NCBI GenBank assembly: GCA_964417785.1 | Contig: CAYQJO010000180.1 | Span: forward strand, 1 to 8,997 | Source: DAOTUL01 sp034437435 | GTDB lineage: Bacteria > Chloroflexota > Anaerolineae > Aggregatilineales > Phototrophicaceae | DNA length: 8,997 bases | Direction: 5' to 3' | Shown: piece after piece, positions 1 to 6,981 of the stretch | Layout of the letters: each line of letters begins with the position of its first letter | Position numbering within the stretch: the stretch's first letter is position 1 | The notes under the pieces: generated by a model | The model's database searches: none | Told to the model about the DNA's origin: nothing | What the model saw: the letters and a program-made list of their open reading frames with translations, nothing else | Made by a program: the position numbers and the translations under genes

Positions 1-104
1 AAGGCATTGAGGAAGCGATCTTTGAGTTAAGCAAGATGGCGGATGATGCGCTGGCTGCTTATGAACTGCGCGACGATTTGCTCACAGGATTCGCCAATTC
101 GTAG
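1..104 (+). CDS. 3' end of an unidentified protein (partial)
   Basis: An open frame enters the window from the left (codons in phase with position 3) and stops at TAG 102-104, giving the last 33 residues of a protein. The tail is acidic and looks helical (GIEEAIFELSKMADD near its start, ending GFANS). No family can be named from so short a piece. It lies 37 nt upstream of the SPFH gene on the same strand, so the two are probably co-transcribed. In Bacillus subtilis a related SPFH gene (ydjI) sits in an operon that begins with a PspA-type gene, but nothing in this tail proves the same arrangement here. Confidence 0.6.
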   Translation, partial: GIEEAIFELSKMADDALAAYELRDDLLTGFANS

Positions 105-141
105 TACACTAAAATTGACATAATCCGAAGGAGAACGACAT

Positions 142-1266
142 ATGCCGCGAATTATTGACGTTATTGACCACGTCAACGTCGCTGATGACGAACTGGCCTA
201 CCGTGAGCCGCAACAGGGCAGCGGTGACTGGCGCATGGGGTCGCAGGTGATCGTCGGCGAGAGTCAGGCTGCGGTGTTTGTGCGCGGTGGTCAGGCGCTC
301 GATGCGCTGGGACCGGGACGACACACGCTTTCGGTTGCTAACCTGCCAATCCTCTCCGGCCTGATCGGGCTGGCAACCAGTGGCCGGACACCGTTTACCG
401 CTGACCTGTATTTCATCAATCTGCGCAGTATGCCACAGGTCGGTTGGGGGACTTCCAAGCCGATCTATCTGCGCACGAACACCGGCCTGGGAATCGTGCT
501 GCTGCGCACGCACGGGGTAATCGACATCCGGGTGGCCGATCCGATGATGTTTCTCAAGAAGTACGGCATCAACCGCCCGATCACGCGCATGCGCGACATC
601 AAGGATCGGATTCAGACGATGCTGCTGGGTGAGATCAACGGCCTGCTGCTGCGTTCCGGCGCACAGAACATCGTTGAAGCCAACGGCATCCTGGAAGAAC
701 TTGAGGGAGCCACGCTAGCGAAGGTCAACGACAAGTTCGTTGAGATGGGCCTGCAAATCCTGGCGTTTGAGTCCAATCCCTTCGACACGGTGAATGTACC
801 CATCGAAGAACTGCGCGATGTGGTCCCGCTGGAAGTGTGGTTGGAAGTGCTGGAACGGCAGAAGCGGCTCGATATCGGTATGGCTGCCGCACAGAATGAG
901 GGTATGGGTGGTGGATTGGCCGCCGCCGGACTCGGCCTGGGAGTCGGGCAGCAGCTTGGCAGTACCATCAACCCCAACCAGGGTACGGACATCTCCATGC
1001 TTCAGCAGCAGATGATGCAGCAGCAGCAAATGATGCAGCAAATGATGCAGCAGATGATGCAGCAACAAGGTGGTGGACAACCGCCTGCTGCTGCTCCGCC
1101 ACCACCACCCCAACCGCAGGCGGCACCGAGCAATCCGCAGACACGGGAAGAGATCCAGGCGTTGATCGACAATCTGGATGTCAAACTGATGTCGGGCGAG
1201 ATTTCTGAGGCGATATACAACCGGCTGCTGCAAAAGTGGCAGGCTCGCCTGGACGAAATGGGATAG
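142..1266 (+). CDS. SPFH-domain protein, YdjI/virion-core-like, with Q/M repeat and SHOCT-like tail
   Basis: 374 residues. The start is ATG 142, preceded by AAGGAG at 128-133 with 8-nt spacing. Residues about 30-240 form an SPFH (band 7/stomatin-type) domain of the YdjI subfamily: the strand segment AAVFVRGGQ at 43-51, the hallmark LGPGRHTL at 56-63 followed by a NLP turn, and the helical hairpin region ending near LERQKRLD. No N-terminal transmembrane helix is visible, so any membrane association would be peripheral. A Gly-rich stretch (254-268) follows, then a 22-residue Gln/Met repeat (288-309), a Pro/Ala linker (310-333) and a C-terminal helical pair (334-374) containing LMSGEISEAIYNRLL, which resembles a SHOCT oligomerisation module. 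Many YdjI relatives instead end in a zinc ribbon; no cysteines are present here. SPFH proteins scaffold membrane microdomains and the YdjI group is tied to membrane stress. That role is known for relatives and inferred here. Confidence 0.9.
   Translation: MPRIIDVIDHVNVADDELAYREPQQGSGDWRMGSQVIVGESQAAVFVRGGQALDALGPGRHTLSVANLPILSGLIGLATSGRTPFTADLYFINLRSMPQVGWGTSKPIYLRTNTGLGIVLLRTHGVIDIRVADPMMFLKKYGINRPITRMRDIKDRIQTMLLGEINGLLLRSGAQNIVEANGILEELEGATLAKVNDKFVEMGLQILAFESNPFDTVNVPIEELRDVVPLEVWLEVLERQKRLDIGMAAAQNEGMGGGLAAAGLGLGVGQQLGSTINPNQGTDISMLQQQMMQQQQMMQQMMQQMMQQQGGGQPPAAAPPPPPQPQAAPSNPQTREEIQALIDNLDVKLMSGEISEAIYNRLLQKWQARLDEMG
1003..1068 (+). repeat. CAG/ATG in-frame triplet repeat coding Gln/Met tract
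   Basis: Twenty-two consecutive codons use only CAG/CAA and ATG, in units of two to four Gln codons alternating with ATG ATG. They encode residues 288-309 of the SPFH protein as QQMM-type repeats. The DNA is near-identical from unit to unit (ATGATGCAGCA recurs four times), so it could gain or lose units by slippage without shifting frame. Confidence 0.9.
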
Positions 1267-1275
1267 GTTTTTCAC

Positions 1276-1305
1276 GCTGGCGACAACCGTCAGACTGCCG
1301 CCAGC
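1276..1305. terminator. Hairpin between convergent genes, possible weak bidirectional terminator
   Basis: In the 54-nt gap between the two facing stop codons, GCTGGCG (1276-1282) pairs perfectly with CGCCAGC (1299-1305) across a 16-nt loop. The position suits a shared terminator, but neither strand has a U-run after the stem. On the minus strand the stem is followed by A5, the complement of T5 at 1268-1272. A canonical intrinsic terminator is therefore not supported; it may only stall polymerase or protect 3' ends. Confidence 0.3.
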
Positions 1306-1320
1306 ACTTGCGCAATGACG

Positions 1321-2076
1321 CTACTCGAAATCGAGGGTGGCGTTCTCAAAATCCTCAATAAAGGTTTCCAGATCATCCGGTCCCTTCATTTGACCGGATT
1401 TCTGTATATCCCGCAGATAGTCCTTGAAATTTGGGCTGCGTTTGGGATCGGCGTAGAAGATCGGAATAGTCGGGTCCTCAATCTCAAGATCAACCCGCTC
1501 GCTGACGAAGATAATTACCGGTTGAACCTCTATATCCGGGTCATAATCTTCGATGATACGGCTGATATGCCGGGCGGCATCTTCGGCTTCGACGGTTGGA
1601 TTGCCCAGGCTGTCCATGCGAAAAATCGAAAACAACGCGCCGATGGGGCTGCGGATGGTGCGCCATTTCCGGCCTTTGACGGCGAAACGGCCTTCCTGGT
1701 AGCGGGTGGTGATGGCGAAAATGCCCTGTGGGCAGATCAAAATGTGACGAGCCGGGAGATGCAGGTAGTTATAGAGGGCGCTCTTGTTGCTCAGGCCCTT
1801 GAGGTTCAACTGGATAGCGTCTTCCGGGCGTGGGACGCGAATCCACAGATTGGTCATGCGTACCGAGATCAGTGTGGTGATGAACCCGACCAGCAGTACA
1901 AATGGCATCAGGGTGAAGTAAATACCGGCGTTGATGTTTTGCAGGGCTTCAATGCCGAGCAACTGGCCGTTGGCGACGATAAATCCAACCCCCAGAATCG
2001 CCAAACTGAAGAAGAACAGCCGGGTTGCTGTTTTTTTGTTCTTTTCGACCAGTTTTTCGTTGGTCAGAATTCGCAT
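1321..2076 (-). CDS. Two-helix membrane protein with degenerate NERD-like domain
   Basis: 251 residues. The start ATG (2076-2074) has GAGG 8 nt upstream. A basic N-terminus (KLVEKNKK) precedes two hydrophobic segments, about 17-37 and 51-73, with a short loop between them. The rest (about 80-251) is predicted cytoplasmic. Residues about 104-140 match the core strand pattern of the NERD (nuclease-related) domain: HILICPQGIFAITTRYQEG and then W138, compared with the family's hydrophobic-GP-G-(I/V)F-(V/A)I-E-x-K pattern followed by G and W. The catalytic positions appear changed: TTR replaces the usual E-x-K, and R110 sits where an acidic residue normally precedes the strand. Nuclease activity is therefore doubtful, and a binding or scaffold role is as likely. 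The C-terminal third is rich in Asp/Glu. The gene converges on the SPFH gene and diverges from yajC under its own promoter. The NERD call rests on pattern recognition only. Confidence 0.8.
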   Translation of the reverse strand: MRILTNEKLVEKNKKTATRLFFFSLAILGVGFIVANGQLLGIEALQNINAGIYFTLMPFVLLVGFITTLISVRMTNLWIRVPRPEDAIQLNLKGLSNKSALYNYLHLPARHILICPQGIFAITTRYQEGRFAVKGRKWRTIRSPIGALFSIFRMDSLGNPTVEAEDAARHISRIIEDYDPDIEVQPVIIFVSERVDLEIEDPTIPIFYADPKRSPNFKDYLRDIQKSGQMKGPDDLETFIEDFENATLDFE

Positions 2077-2115
2077 CGCTATGGCCTCAATCCGTCATGT
2101 ATAATTGCGGACCAT

Positions 2116-2144
2116 ATTTTAGGAGCTAAAAACCCGGTGGTCAA
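2116..2144 (-). promoter_or_regulatory. Sigma70-like promoter for the NERD-like membrane gene
   Basis: On the minus strand, TTGACC (2144-2139, 5/6 to consensus) is followed by a 17-nt spacer and TAAAAT (2121-2116, 5/6). Transcription would begin near 2109, about 33 nt upstream of the ATG. It lies back to back with the sec promoter. Confidence 0.65.
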
Positions 2145-2146
2145 GC

Positions 2147-2170
2147 GCATCGCTTGTCATCATGCGATGC
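2147..2170. repeat. Inverted repeat flanking the sec promoter -35 (candidate operator)
   Basis: The perfect 7-bp arms GCATCGC and GCGATGC are separated by the 10 nt that contain TTGTCA. Two more pairs (C2146-G2172, G2145-C2173) form if A2171 is bulged. Arm spacing of about 17 nt centre to centre suits a dimeric repressor. No cognate regulator is encoded in the window. Confidence 0.45.
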
Positions 2171-2181
2171 AGCGCTATAAT
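2154..2181 (+). promoter_or_regulatory. Sigma70-like promoter for yajC-secD-secF
   Basis: TTGTCA (2154-2159, 5/6) is followed by a 16-nt spacer and a perfect TATAAT (2176-2181). The start point would fall near 2188, giving a leader of about 20 nt before the yajC ATG. The -35 hexamer occupies the loop of a perfect inverted repeat, GCATCGC (2147-2153) and GCGATGC (2164-2170), which makes a regulator site here plausible. Confidence 0.7.
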
Positions 2182-2207
2182 TGCCAGGGTTTGAATGGAG
2201 AGAATAC

Positions 2208-2534
2208 ATGCAAGAATTTGCCCTACTGGCTATTGTCCTGCTGCTGGCGTTGGGGGCATACTGGTCGTTGGTGACCTTTCCCAAGCAGCGTGACTTCCAG
2301 AAACGGCAGGTGTTTGCCCGTTCGCTGGCAGAGGGCGACGAGGTCATTACATACGGGGGGATCATCGGCAGGGTCATTGATATTGACGCCGAGATGGGCG
2401 TCGCGCAGGTGGAGATTGCGGACGGTGTGGTTATCCGGGTCATTAATGCGGCGTTGATGCAGCCTTATGATGCCGACGAAATCGCACGGAATGCCCAAAT
2501 GGGACTTGATAATCGAAGGGAAAGTTATGAGTAG
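2208..2534 (+). CDS. yajC: Preprotein translocase subunit YajC
   Basis: 108 residues, the usual length for YajC. The start chosen is ATG 2208 with TGGAGAG at 2196-2202; an upstream in-frame TTG at 2181 is excluded because it overlaps the promoter -10. One transmembrane helix spans about 3-22 (FALLAIVLLLALGAYW), followed by a cytoplasmic basic segment (PKQRDFQKRQ) and the family motif GDEVITYGGIIGRV at 43-56. A small beta domain ends near residue 83, with a charged tail. YajC joins SecD and SecF in the accessory complex that binds SecYEG and assists export and membrane insertion. It is first in an operon with both partners. Its stop overlaps the secD start by 8 nt, so translation is probably coupled. 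Confidence 0.95.
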   Translation: MQEFALLAIVLLLALGAYWSLVTFPKQRDFQKRQVFARSLAEGDEVITYGGIIGRVIDIDAEMGVAQVEIADGVVIRVINAALMQPYDADEIARNAQMGLDNRRESYE

Positions 2535-4020
2535 CCATTATCGCTGGCTGTTGTTTGTGGTCGTGTTAGCGGTCAGTGCATTGTGGATCGTTTTGCCCGA
2601 CACCCAGAAACCCGGTTTCTTGATGCGACCGGGAAACCCGGAAGCGCTGGAGGACTGCTTGCGACGCCAGCAGGACGATCCAGTCGTTGATTGTTCGCAG
2701 TACGAACCGGAACTCGATTTCCATCAGGGTTTGGACATTGTGGGTGGGTTGCGGGTACTGCTGGCGGCGGAACTGCCACCGGATGCTTACACCACCGAAG
2801 ATTTGCAGGAGGCCGCCAACAATGTGGATCGTCGTATCAACGCTCTCGGTCTGGCTGAGGCCACCATCCAGTTACAGGGCAGCACTCGAATCCTGGTCGA
2901 GCTGCCCGGTGTGACCGATCAGGCACAGGCGATTGATACGATCCAGCAGACGGCCTTGCTGGAATTCGTCGATTTTGGCGGGTTCCGGGGGGCGGACCTG
3001 GAAAATCTGACCGGGCGGCGAATCCTGACAACGGAACAGGTCGCCATTGATGAACAGCGGGAAGCGCTGCAAGCCGAGCAGGCCGAGGAGGGTGACAGCG
3101 CAGAGATAGTCGAGGAAGACGACCGGCTGTTGAATCCGCGCACAGGCCAACCTTTCCAGACGGTTATGACGGGTTCGGTCCTGCAGGCGGCCCGTGCTGA
3201 GTTCGATGGTAGTCAGTGGATGATCCGTTTTGAGTTGACCTCAGAGGGTGCAGAAATTTTTGGGCCGTTTACGGCATCCCGCATTGATGAACCCCTGGCG
3301 ATTGTGCTGGATGGTGAGGTGCTGTCTGCGCCGTTTATCCAGTCGCAGTTGACGAGCGGTGGTGTGATTACGGGGCAGTTTACTGAAGATGAAGCGAAGA
3401 CTCTGGCGCTGCAACTCCGTTCTGGTGCGCTGCCGATCCCGCTGCGGGTGGAGAGTGCCGAACAGGTGGGCGCGACCCTGGGGCAGGAGTCGGTTGAGCG
3501 GAGTGTCCGGGCGGGTATTGTCGGTGTGATCGTGGTACTGTCGTTCATGCTGTTTTATTATCGCGTACCTGGTATCGCCGCCGACATTGCCTTGATTGTG
3601 TTCATTCTGTTGAATGTGGCGATCTTCAAGCTGATCCCGATCACCTTGACGCTGCCAGCGATCACCGGTTTCTTGATCTCCATTGGTACGGCGGTGGACG
3701 GTAATATCCTGATTTTCGAGCGTTTGAAAGAGGAAATCCGATCCGGACGCAGCCTGGATGAAGCGCTGAACGCTGGCTTCGACCGCGCCTGGACGTCAAT
3801 CCGTGATTCGAACATTTCGACCATTATCATCGCCGGTATTCTATTCTTATTTGGTCAGACACCGGGGGCCAGCATTGTCAGTGGTTTTGCGCTGACGCTG
3901 GCACTTGGGCTGATCCTGAATCTGTTTACGGCAGTGATCGTGACGCGAACTTTTCTGTATCTCATCGTCACCGGGATCCACGAGCGTGTGGAACAACGTA
4001 AGTGGCTGCTGGGCGTTTAG
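2527..4020 (+). CDS. secD: Protein translocase subunit SecD
   Basis: 497 residues. ATG 2527 is chosen because AAGGG (2516-2520) lies 6 nt upstream and the first helix (RWLLFVVVLAVSALWIVL, 6-23) then sits at the N-terminus. The D1 motif is FHQGLDIVGGLRVLL at 65-79. The extracytoplasmic P1 domain runs to about 322 and includes an acidic low-complexity insert (about 177-200). The C-terminal five-helix block starts near 327 and carries TLPAITGFLISIGTAVDGN (375-393), IFERLKEEIRSG (396-407) and the GFALTLALGLILNLFTAVIVTR segment. The family's usual VDAN/VDSN reads VDGN here (390-393). Asp391, equivalent to the proton-pathway aspartate, is retained. With SecF it uses the proton gradient to pull emerging proteins out of the SecYEG channel. 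Two cysteines (C44, C56) lie just outside the first helix. Confidence 0.97.
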   Translation: MSSHYRWLLFVVVLAVSALWIVLPDTQKPGFLMRPGNPEALEDCLRRQQDDPVVDCSQYEPELDFHQGLDIVGGLRVLLAAELPPDAYTTEDLQEAANNVDRRINALGLAEATIQLQGSTRILVELPGVTDQAQAIDTIQQTALLEFVDFGGFRGADLENLTGRRILTTEQVAIDEQREALQAEQAEEGDSAEIVEEDDRLLNPRTGQPFQTVMTGSVLQAARAEFDGSQWMIRFELTSEGAEIFGPFTASRIDEPLAIVLDGEVLSAPFIQSQLTSGGVITGQFTEDEAKTLALQLRSGALPIPLRVESAEQVGATLGQESVERSVRAGIVGVIVVLSFMLFYYRVPGIAADIALIVFILLNVAIFKLIPITLTLPAITGFLISIGTAVDGNILIFERLKEEIRSGRSLDEALNAGFDRAWTSIRDSNISTIIIAGILFLFGQTPGASIVSGFALTLALGLILNLFTAVIVTRTFLYLIVTGIHERVEQRKWLLGV

Positions 4021-4032
4021 GGGGCGAAAACC

Positions 4033-4986
4033 ATGTTTGCAATTGTAGAGAAGCGACGCTACTTTTTCCTGCTGTCGGCGATGGTTATCATCCCCGGTAT
4101 TCTCATCATGATCTACTCGGCTATGGACCAGGGATCGCCCTTCCGGCTGAGTATTGACTTTGTGGGTGGCAGTATCTACGAGTTGAAGTTCCAGGAAAGT
4201 GGGGCAGATGAGGGCAGTCTGCGCGAAGTTTTCGCCAACTACGGGGAAGACAACATTATCATCCAGCAGTTGGGGGCGGACGAGGATTATCGCTGGTCGA
4301 TCCGGGCCGGATTTGAAGACCAGGATACCACCGAGGGCATTCTGGCCGATCTGGGTGAACTGGCTCCGCTGGATCAGGACTCAATCCGGATTGAGCGAGT
4401 TTCTGAGACCGTCGGTGGTGAAGTGACACAGGCCGCTGTTGTGGCGGTTGCTGCGGCTGCAGTCGTGATTACAGGCTTCATCGTGATCGCTTTCCGAACG
4501 GTCCCGAAAGCAATGCGCTATGGATTATGCGCGATTGCGGCCATGGTCCACGACGTGCTGGTGGTGATGGGTTTCGCGTCGTTGATGGGGTTGTTGTTTG
4601 GATGGGAAGTCGATGCGCTGTTTTTGACAGCCATTCTGACTGTCGTCGGGTTCTCGGTACAGGACTCGATTGTTGTGTTCGACCGTATCCGCGAGAACAT
4701 CCCGAAACACCTGGGCGAGCCATATGAAACGATTGTAAATCGCAGCATATGGGAGACGATTCACCGGTCACTGGCGACTCAGCTAAACGCCTTTTTCATC
4801 ATGATCGCGATTCTGCTGTTTGGTGGCGAAACCATAAAACAGTTTATCGCAATTTTGTTTATTGGTCTACTCTCTGGTACCTATTCGTCGATATTTACGG
4901 CGGTTCCTTTGTTAGTTGCCTGGGAAAAAGGCGAGCTTCCGCTGCTCCAGGGTGACGAAGAACTGGCCGCCAATCCTATCGGATAG
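4033..4986 (+). CDS. secF: Protein translocase subunit SecF
   Basis: 317 residues, normal for the family, starting 12 nt after the secD stop with GGGGCG 6 nt before the ATG. Helix 1 spans about 10-29, followed by the motif RLSIDFVGGSIYEL (38-51) and a small extracytoplasmic domain to about 130. Five more helices follow, holding MVHDVLVVMG (171-180), the signature GFSVQDSIVVFDRIREN (206-222) and SLATQLNAFF (246-255), then LLFGGETIKQF. Most SecF proteins read G-(Y/F)-S-x-N-D-(T/S) in the signature; here Gln210 replaces Asn, while Asp211 is kept. It forms the SecD-SecF motor. The last 11 bp overlap the 3' end of the opposing histidine kinase gene. Confidence 0.96.
   Translation: MFAIVEKRRYFFLLSAMVIIPGILIMIYSAMDQGSPFRLSIDFVGGSIYELKFQESGADEGSLREVFANYGEDNIIIQQLGADEDYRWSIRAGFEDQDTTEGILADLGELAPLDQDSIRIERVSETVGGEVTQAAVVAVAAAAVVITGFIVIAFRTVPKAMRYGLCAIAAMVHDVLVVMGFASLMGLLFGWEVDALFLTAILTVVGFSVQDSIVVFDRIRENIPKHLGEPYETIVNRSIWETIHRSLATQLNAFFIMIAILLFGGETIKQFIAILFIGLLSGTYSSIFTAVPLLVAWEKGELPLLQGDEELAANPIG
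4976..4986. repeat. 11-bp palindrome made by two opposed stop codons
   Basis: The tail-to-tail overlap of secF (+) and the histidine kinase (-) is CTATCGGATAG, a palindrome except for its single central base. Each strand ends in ATC-NGA-TAG. No terminator hairpin with a U-run is visible nearby, so transcripts from both sides may run into one another. Confidence 0.8.
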
Positions 4987-6199
4987 TCTCCAGGTGCAGG
5001 GGCAGCGTGAAGAAAAACGTTGTCCCTACACCCTCTTCACTCTCCAACCAGATTTGGCCGCCATGCGCCTCGACGATGTGTTTGGTGATGGCGAGTCCGA
5101 GTCCGGTGCCGGTCTCTTCTCCGGTCTCACCAGCGCGGAAGAACTTCTGGAAGATTTGCTTCTGGTTGCTGCGCGATAAGCCCTGGCCTGTGTCAGCGAC
5201 CGCGATCTGCGCGGTCGGCTCGGTCGACTCATGGTGTGCAATGACTTCAACCCGGATACGCCCATCGCGCCGGTTGTATTTGATAGCGTTGGTGAGCAGG
5301 TTCAGCAGCACCTGCTTGACCTTGCCGCGATCTCCGCTGATCGTGTAGGGATGATCGTCTACCTCAATGTGGATGCCCTTGTCCCTGGCCTGATGTGAAA
5401 CCACTTCGACCGACTCGGATATGAGTGCGGGCAAGTCGAAAGGTTCGATGGTCAATCCGGTACGACCAGACTCCATCCGGGCCAGATCGAGAAAGTCCGT
5501 TGTCAGGCGCATCAGGCGGTCGGTCTCACTCTGCATCACGGAGACAATTTCAGTGCGGCGTTCGCCCTCAATCTGCGGGCGCAGCAGCAGGGTGGTGCTG
5601 GCCTTAAGCGACATGAGCGGTGTGCGCAGTTCATGCACCATCTCCGCGATGAAGTCGCTCTGGCGGAACAATCGGGCGTTCTCGATGGCGATGGCGGCGT
5701 GATTGGCGAGCGCGTTCAGCGTGTTGATGTCGATGTCGGTAAAGCGCTGGTTGCCGATTTTGTTGATAGCTTCCAGTACACCGATGACCTTCTTGTGGGT
5801 GCGCATGGGTACGGCGACCATGTTGCGTGTCTGGAATTCGATAGTGTCGTCAATCGTGCCAAAATGGCCCGGTTCGCGCTGCACGTCGAAGATAACTCGC
5901 GGTTCGCCGTGTGTTGCCACCCAACCAGCAATGCTGCCCTCCATCGGCACGATCATGTCTTCCATTTCGTGTGGGTTCAGATTGGATGAGATTTCAAAAC
6001 GGAGTTCGCCAGTGTTCGGATCAAGCAGCAGGATCGAAGCGGCCTCGGTATCGGTCAACTCAGTGACCGCCGCGACAATCCGCTTGAGCAGTGAAACATG
6101 GTCAAACGTGGAATTCAGTTGGGTGCTGATGTCGATGATTCGCTTATAGTGTGCCAGCAGTGTGCTTGTCTCGTTTGTCTCAACATCCGTGAAACTCAT
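4976..6199 (-). CDS. Soluble GAF-domain sensor histidine kinase
   Basis: 407 residues. No transmembrane segment is present, so it is a cytoplasmic sensor. A short helical lead (about 12-35) precedes a GAF domain (about 35-178), recognisable from the EAASILLLDPNTGELRF strand-turn, GSIAGWVATHGEP and VAVPMRTHKKVIGVLEAINK. The HisKA dimerisation helix carries the H-box AEMVHELRTPL with phosphoacceptor H189. The HATPase domain has the N-box LLNLLTNAIKYN (298-309), G1 DTGQG (336-340), the F-box IFQKFFRAG (349-357) and G2 GTGLGLA (364-370). All catalytic boxes are intact. It is last in a three-gene operon: its ATG overlaps the sirtuin TGA (ATGA, 6196-6199), with GGAG about 10 nt upstream inside the sirtuin gene. 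The receiver protein encoded first in the operon is the obvious phosphorylation partner (inference). The GAF ligand cannot be read from sequence. Confidence 0.95.
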   Translation of the reverse strand: MSFTDVETNETSTLLAHYKRIIDISTQLNSTFDHVSLLKRIVAAVTELTDTEAASILLLDPNTGELRFEISSNLNPHEMEDMIVPMEGSIAGWVATHGEPRVIFDVQREPGHFGTIDDTIEFQTRNMVAVPMRTHKKVIGVLEAINKIGNQRFTDIDINTLNALANHAAIAIENARLFRQSDFIAEMVHELRTPLMSLKASTTLLLRPQIEGERRTEIVSVMQSETDRLMRLTTDFLDLARMESGRTGLTIEPFDLPALISESVEVVSHQARDKGIHIEVDDHPYTISGDRGKVKQVLLNLLTNAIKYNRRDGRIRVEVIAHHESTEPTAQIAVADTGQGLSRSNQKQIFQKFFRAGETGEETGTGLGLAITKHIVEAHGGQIWLESEEGVGTTFFFTLPLHLETIR

Positions 6200-6966
6200 G
6201 GAAGTAAATTCTCCAACTCTTGGGCGATCTGCGGCAGAACGATGGCGGCACGTTCATGAATGACGACCTCGGCCATGTCATCCAGGTGGGTGGGTGCCAG
6301 GTTGATAATCACCAGTTTCGCGCCGGTACGATGGGCAAACAGCGGTAGGTCGCTCGCAGGTGCGACTTCAAGCGATGATCCAACGATCAGCATCAAGTCG
6401 CTCTTGCGACTGGCGTCTTTGGCTCCCTGGAATTCACGAATGGGTAGTTGTTCACCCATCAGAATGACGTTGGGCTTGAGGACACCCCGCTCGCAATTCG
6501 GACAGATCGGAATCTGGCGGTCTGCCAGCACTTTCTGGATAATGGGTATGCCATCGTAGGTCGTGAAGCAATGGGTGCAGGTTGCCTGACGCATATGGCC
6601 GTGCAGTTCGTAGATGCAGCGACTCCCCGCACGGGAATGCAGCGTGTCGATATTCTGCGTAATGATCGTATGCAGCCGACTCAGTTGTTCCAGCCTTAGC
6701 AAGGCGCGGTGGGCGGAGTTGGGTTCAGCGTCGATGATAAGCTGCGCCAGCGGAAGAATCCAATCGAAGAACGCATCGGGGTTGTGCTTGAAACCGTAGA
6801 TGCTGGCGACTGCCATCTGGTCCACCATGTTCCACATACCCGACTTCGGGCTGCGGAAATCCGGGATACCCGAGTCGGTGCTGATGCCAGCACCGGTGAA
6901 GGCGACCACAAAGCGCGATTCTTCAAGCAATCGGGCTGCCCGTTTGATCTTATCATCATTGATCAT
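6196..6966 (-). CDS. NAD+-dependent protein deacylase, Sir2 family
   Basis: 256 residues, typical for a bacterial sirtuin and full length. The NAD-binding motif is FTGAGISTDSGIPDFR (23-38), followed by TQNID (103-107) and the catalytic His122 in ELHGH. A Zn ribbon has Cys130-x2-Cys133 and Cys155-x2-Cys158. KPNVILMGEQLP (164-175) and GSSLEVAPA (196-204) complete the Rossmann part. The overall pattern is like the Thermotoga maritima enzyme (class U). The Tyr/Arg pair that marks SIRT5-type desuccinylases is not apparent, so deacetylation of lysine is the likelier reaction. The start ATG 6966 lies 15 nt after the stop of the receiver-ATPase gene with only a weak Shine-Dalgarno (AAGAG overlapping that stop), suggesting coupled translation. 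Its placement between a response regulator and a kinase is unusual. Confidence 0.96.
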   Translation of the reverse strand: MINDDKIKRAARLLEESRFVVAFTGAGISTDSGIPDFRSPKSGMWNMVDQMAVASIYGFKHNPDAFFDWILPLAQLIIDAEPNSAHRALLRLEQLSRLHTIITQNIDTLHSRAGSRCIYELHGHMRQATCTHCFTTYDGIPIIQKVLADRQIPICPNCERGVLKPNVILMGEQLPIREFQGAKDASRKSDLMLIVGSSLEVAPASDLPLFAHRTGAKLVIINLAPTHLDDMAEVVIHERAAIVLPQIAQELENLLP

Positions 6967-6981
6967 TACAAGATGCGACTC

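Noticed and set aside
115..120. Perfect TTGACA just upstream of the SPFH gene as a promoter -35
   Set aside because: A -10 at correct spacing would fall on ACATAT overlapping the ATG itself, which conflicts with the good Shine-Dalgarno at 128-133. Co-transcription with the upstream gene is simpler.
715..1275. 186-codon minus-strand frame with Leu/His-rich repeats
   Set aside because: It is the antisense reading of the CAG/ATG repeat and the SPFH gene; it has no independent support.
1276..1305. Canonical rho-independent terminator between the convergent genes
   Set aside because: The stem is perfect for 7 bp, but the loop is long and no U-run follows on either strand. It is kept only as a low-confidence site.
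1315..2274. 319-codon plus-strand open frame opposite the NERD-like gene
   Set aside because: It has no ribosome site, resembles no known family, and runs over the sec promoter and the yajC start. The minus-strand frame has transmembrane helices, a promoter, a ribosome site and domain-like motifs.
5633..5989. Plus-strand open frames opposite the GAF histidine kinase
   Set aside because: They mirror the codon bias of a kinase gene whose catalytic boxes are all intact; no ribosome site or recognisable domain.
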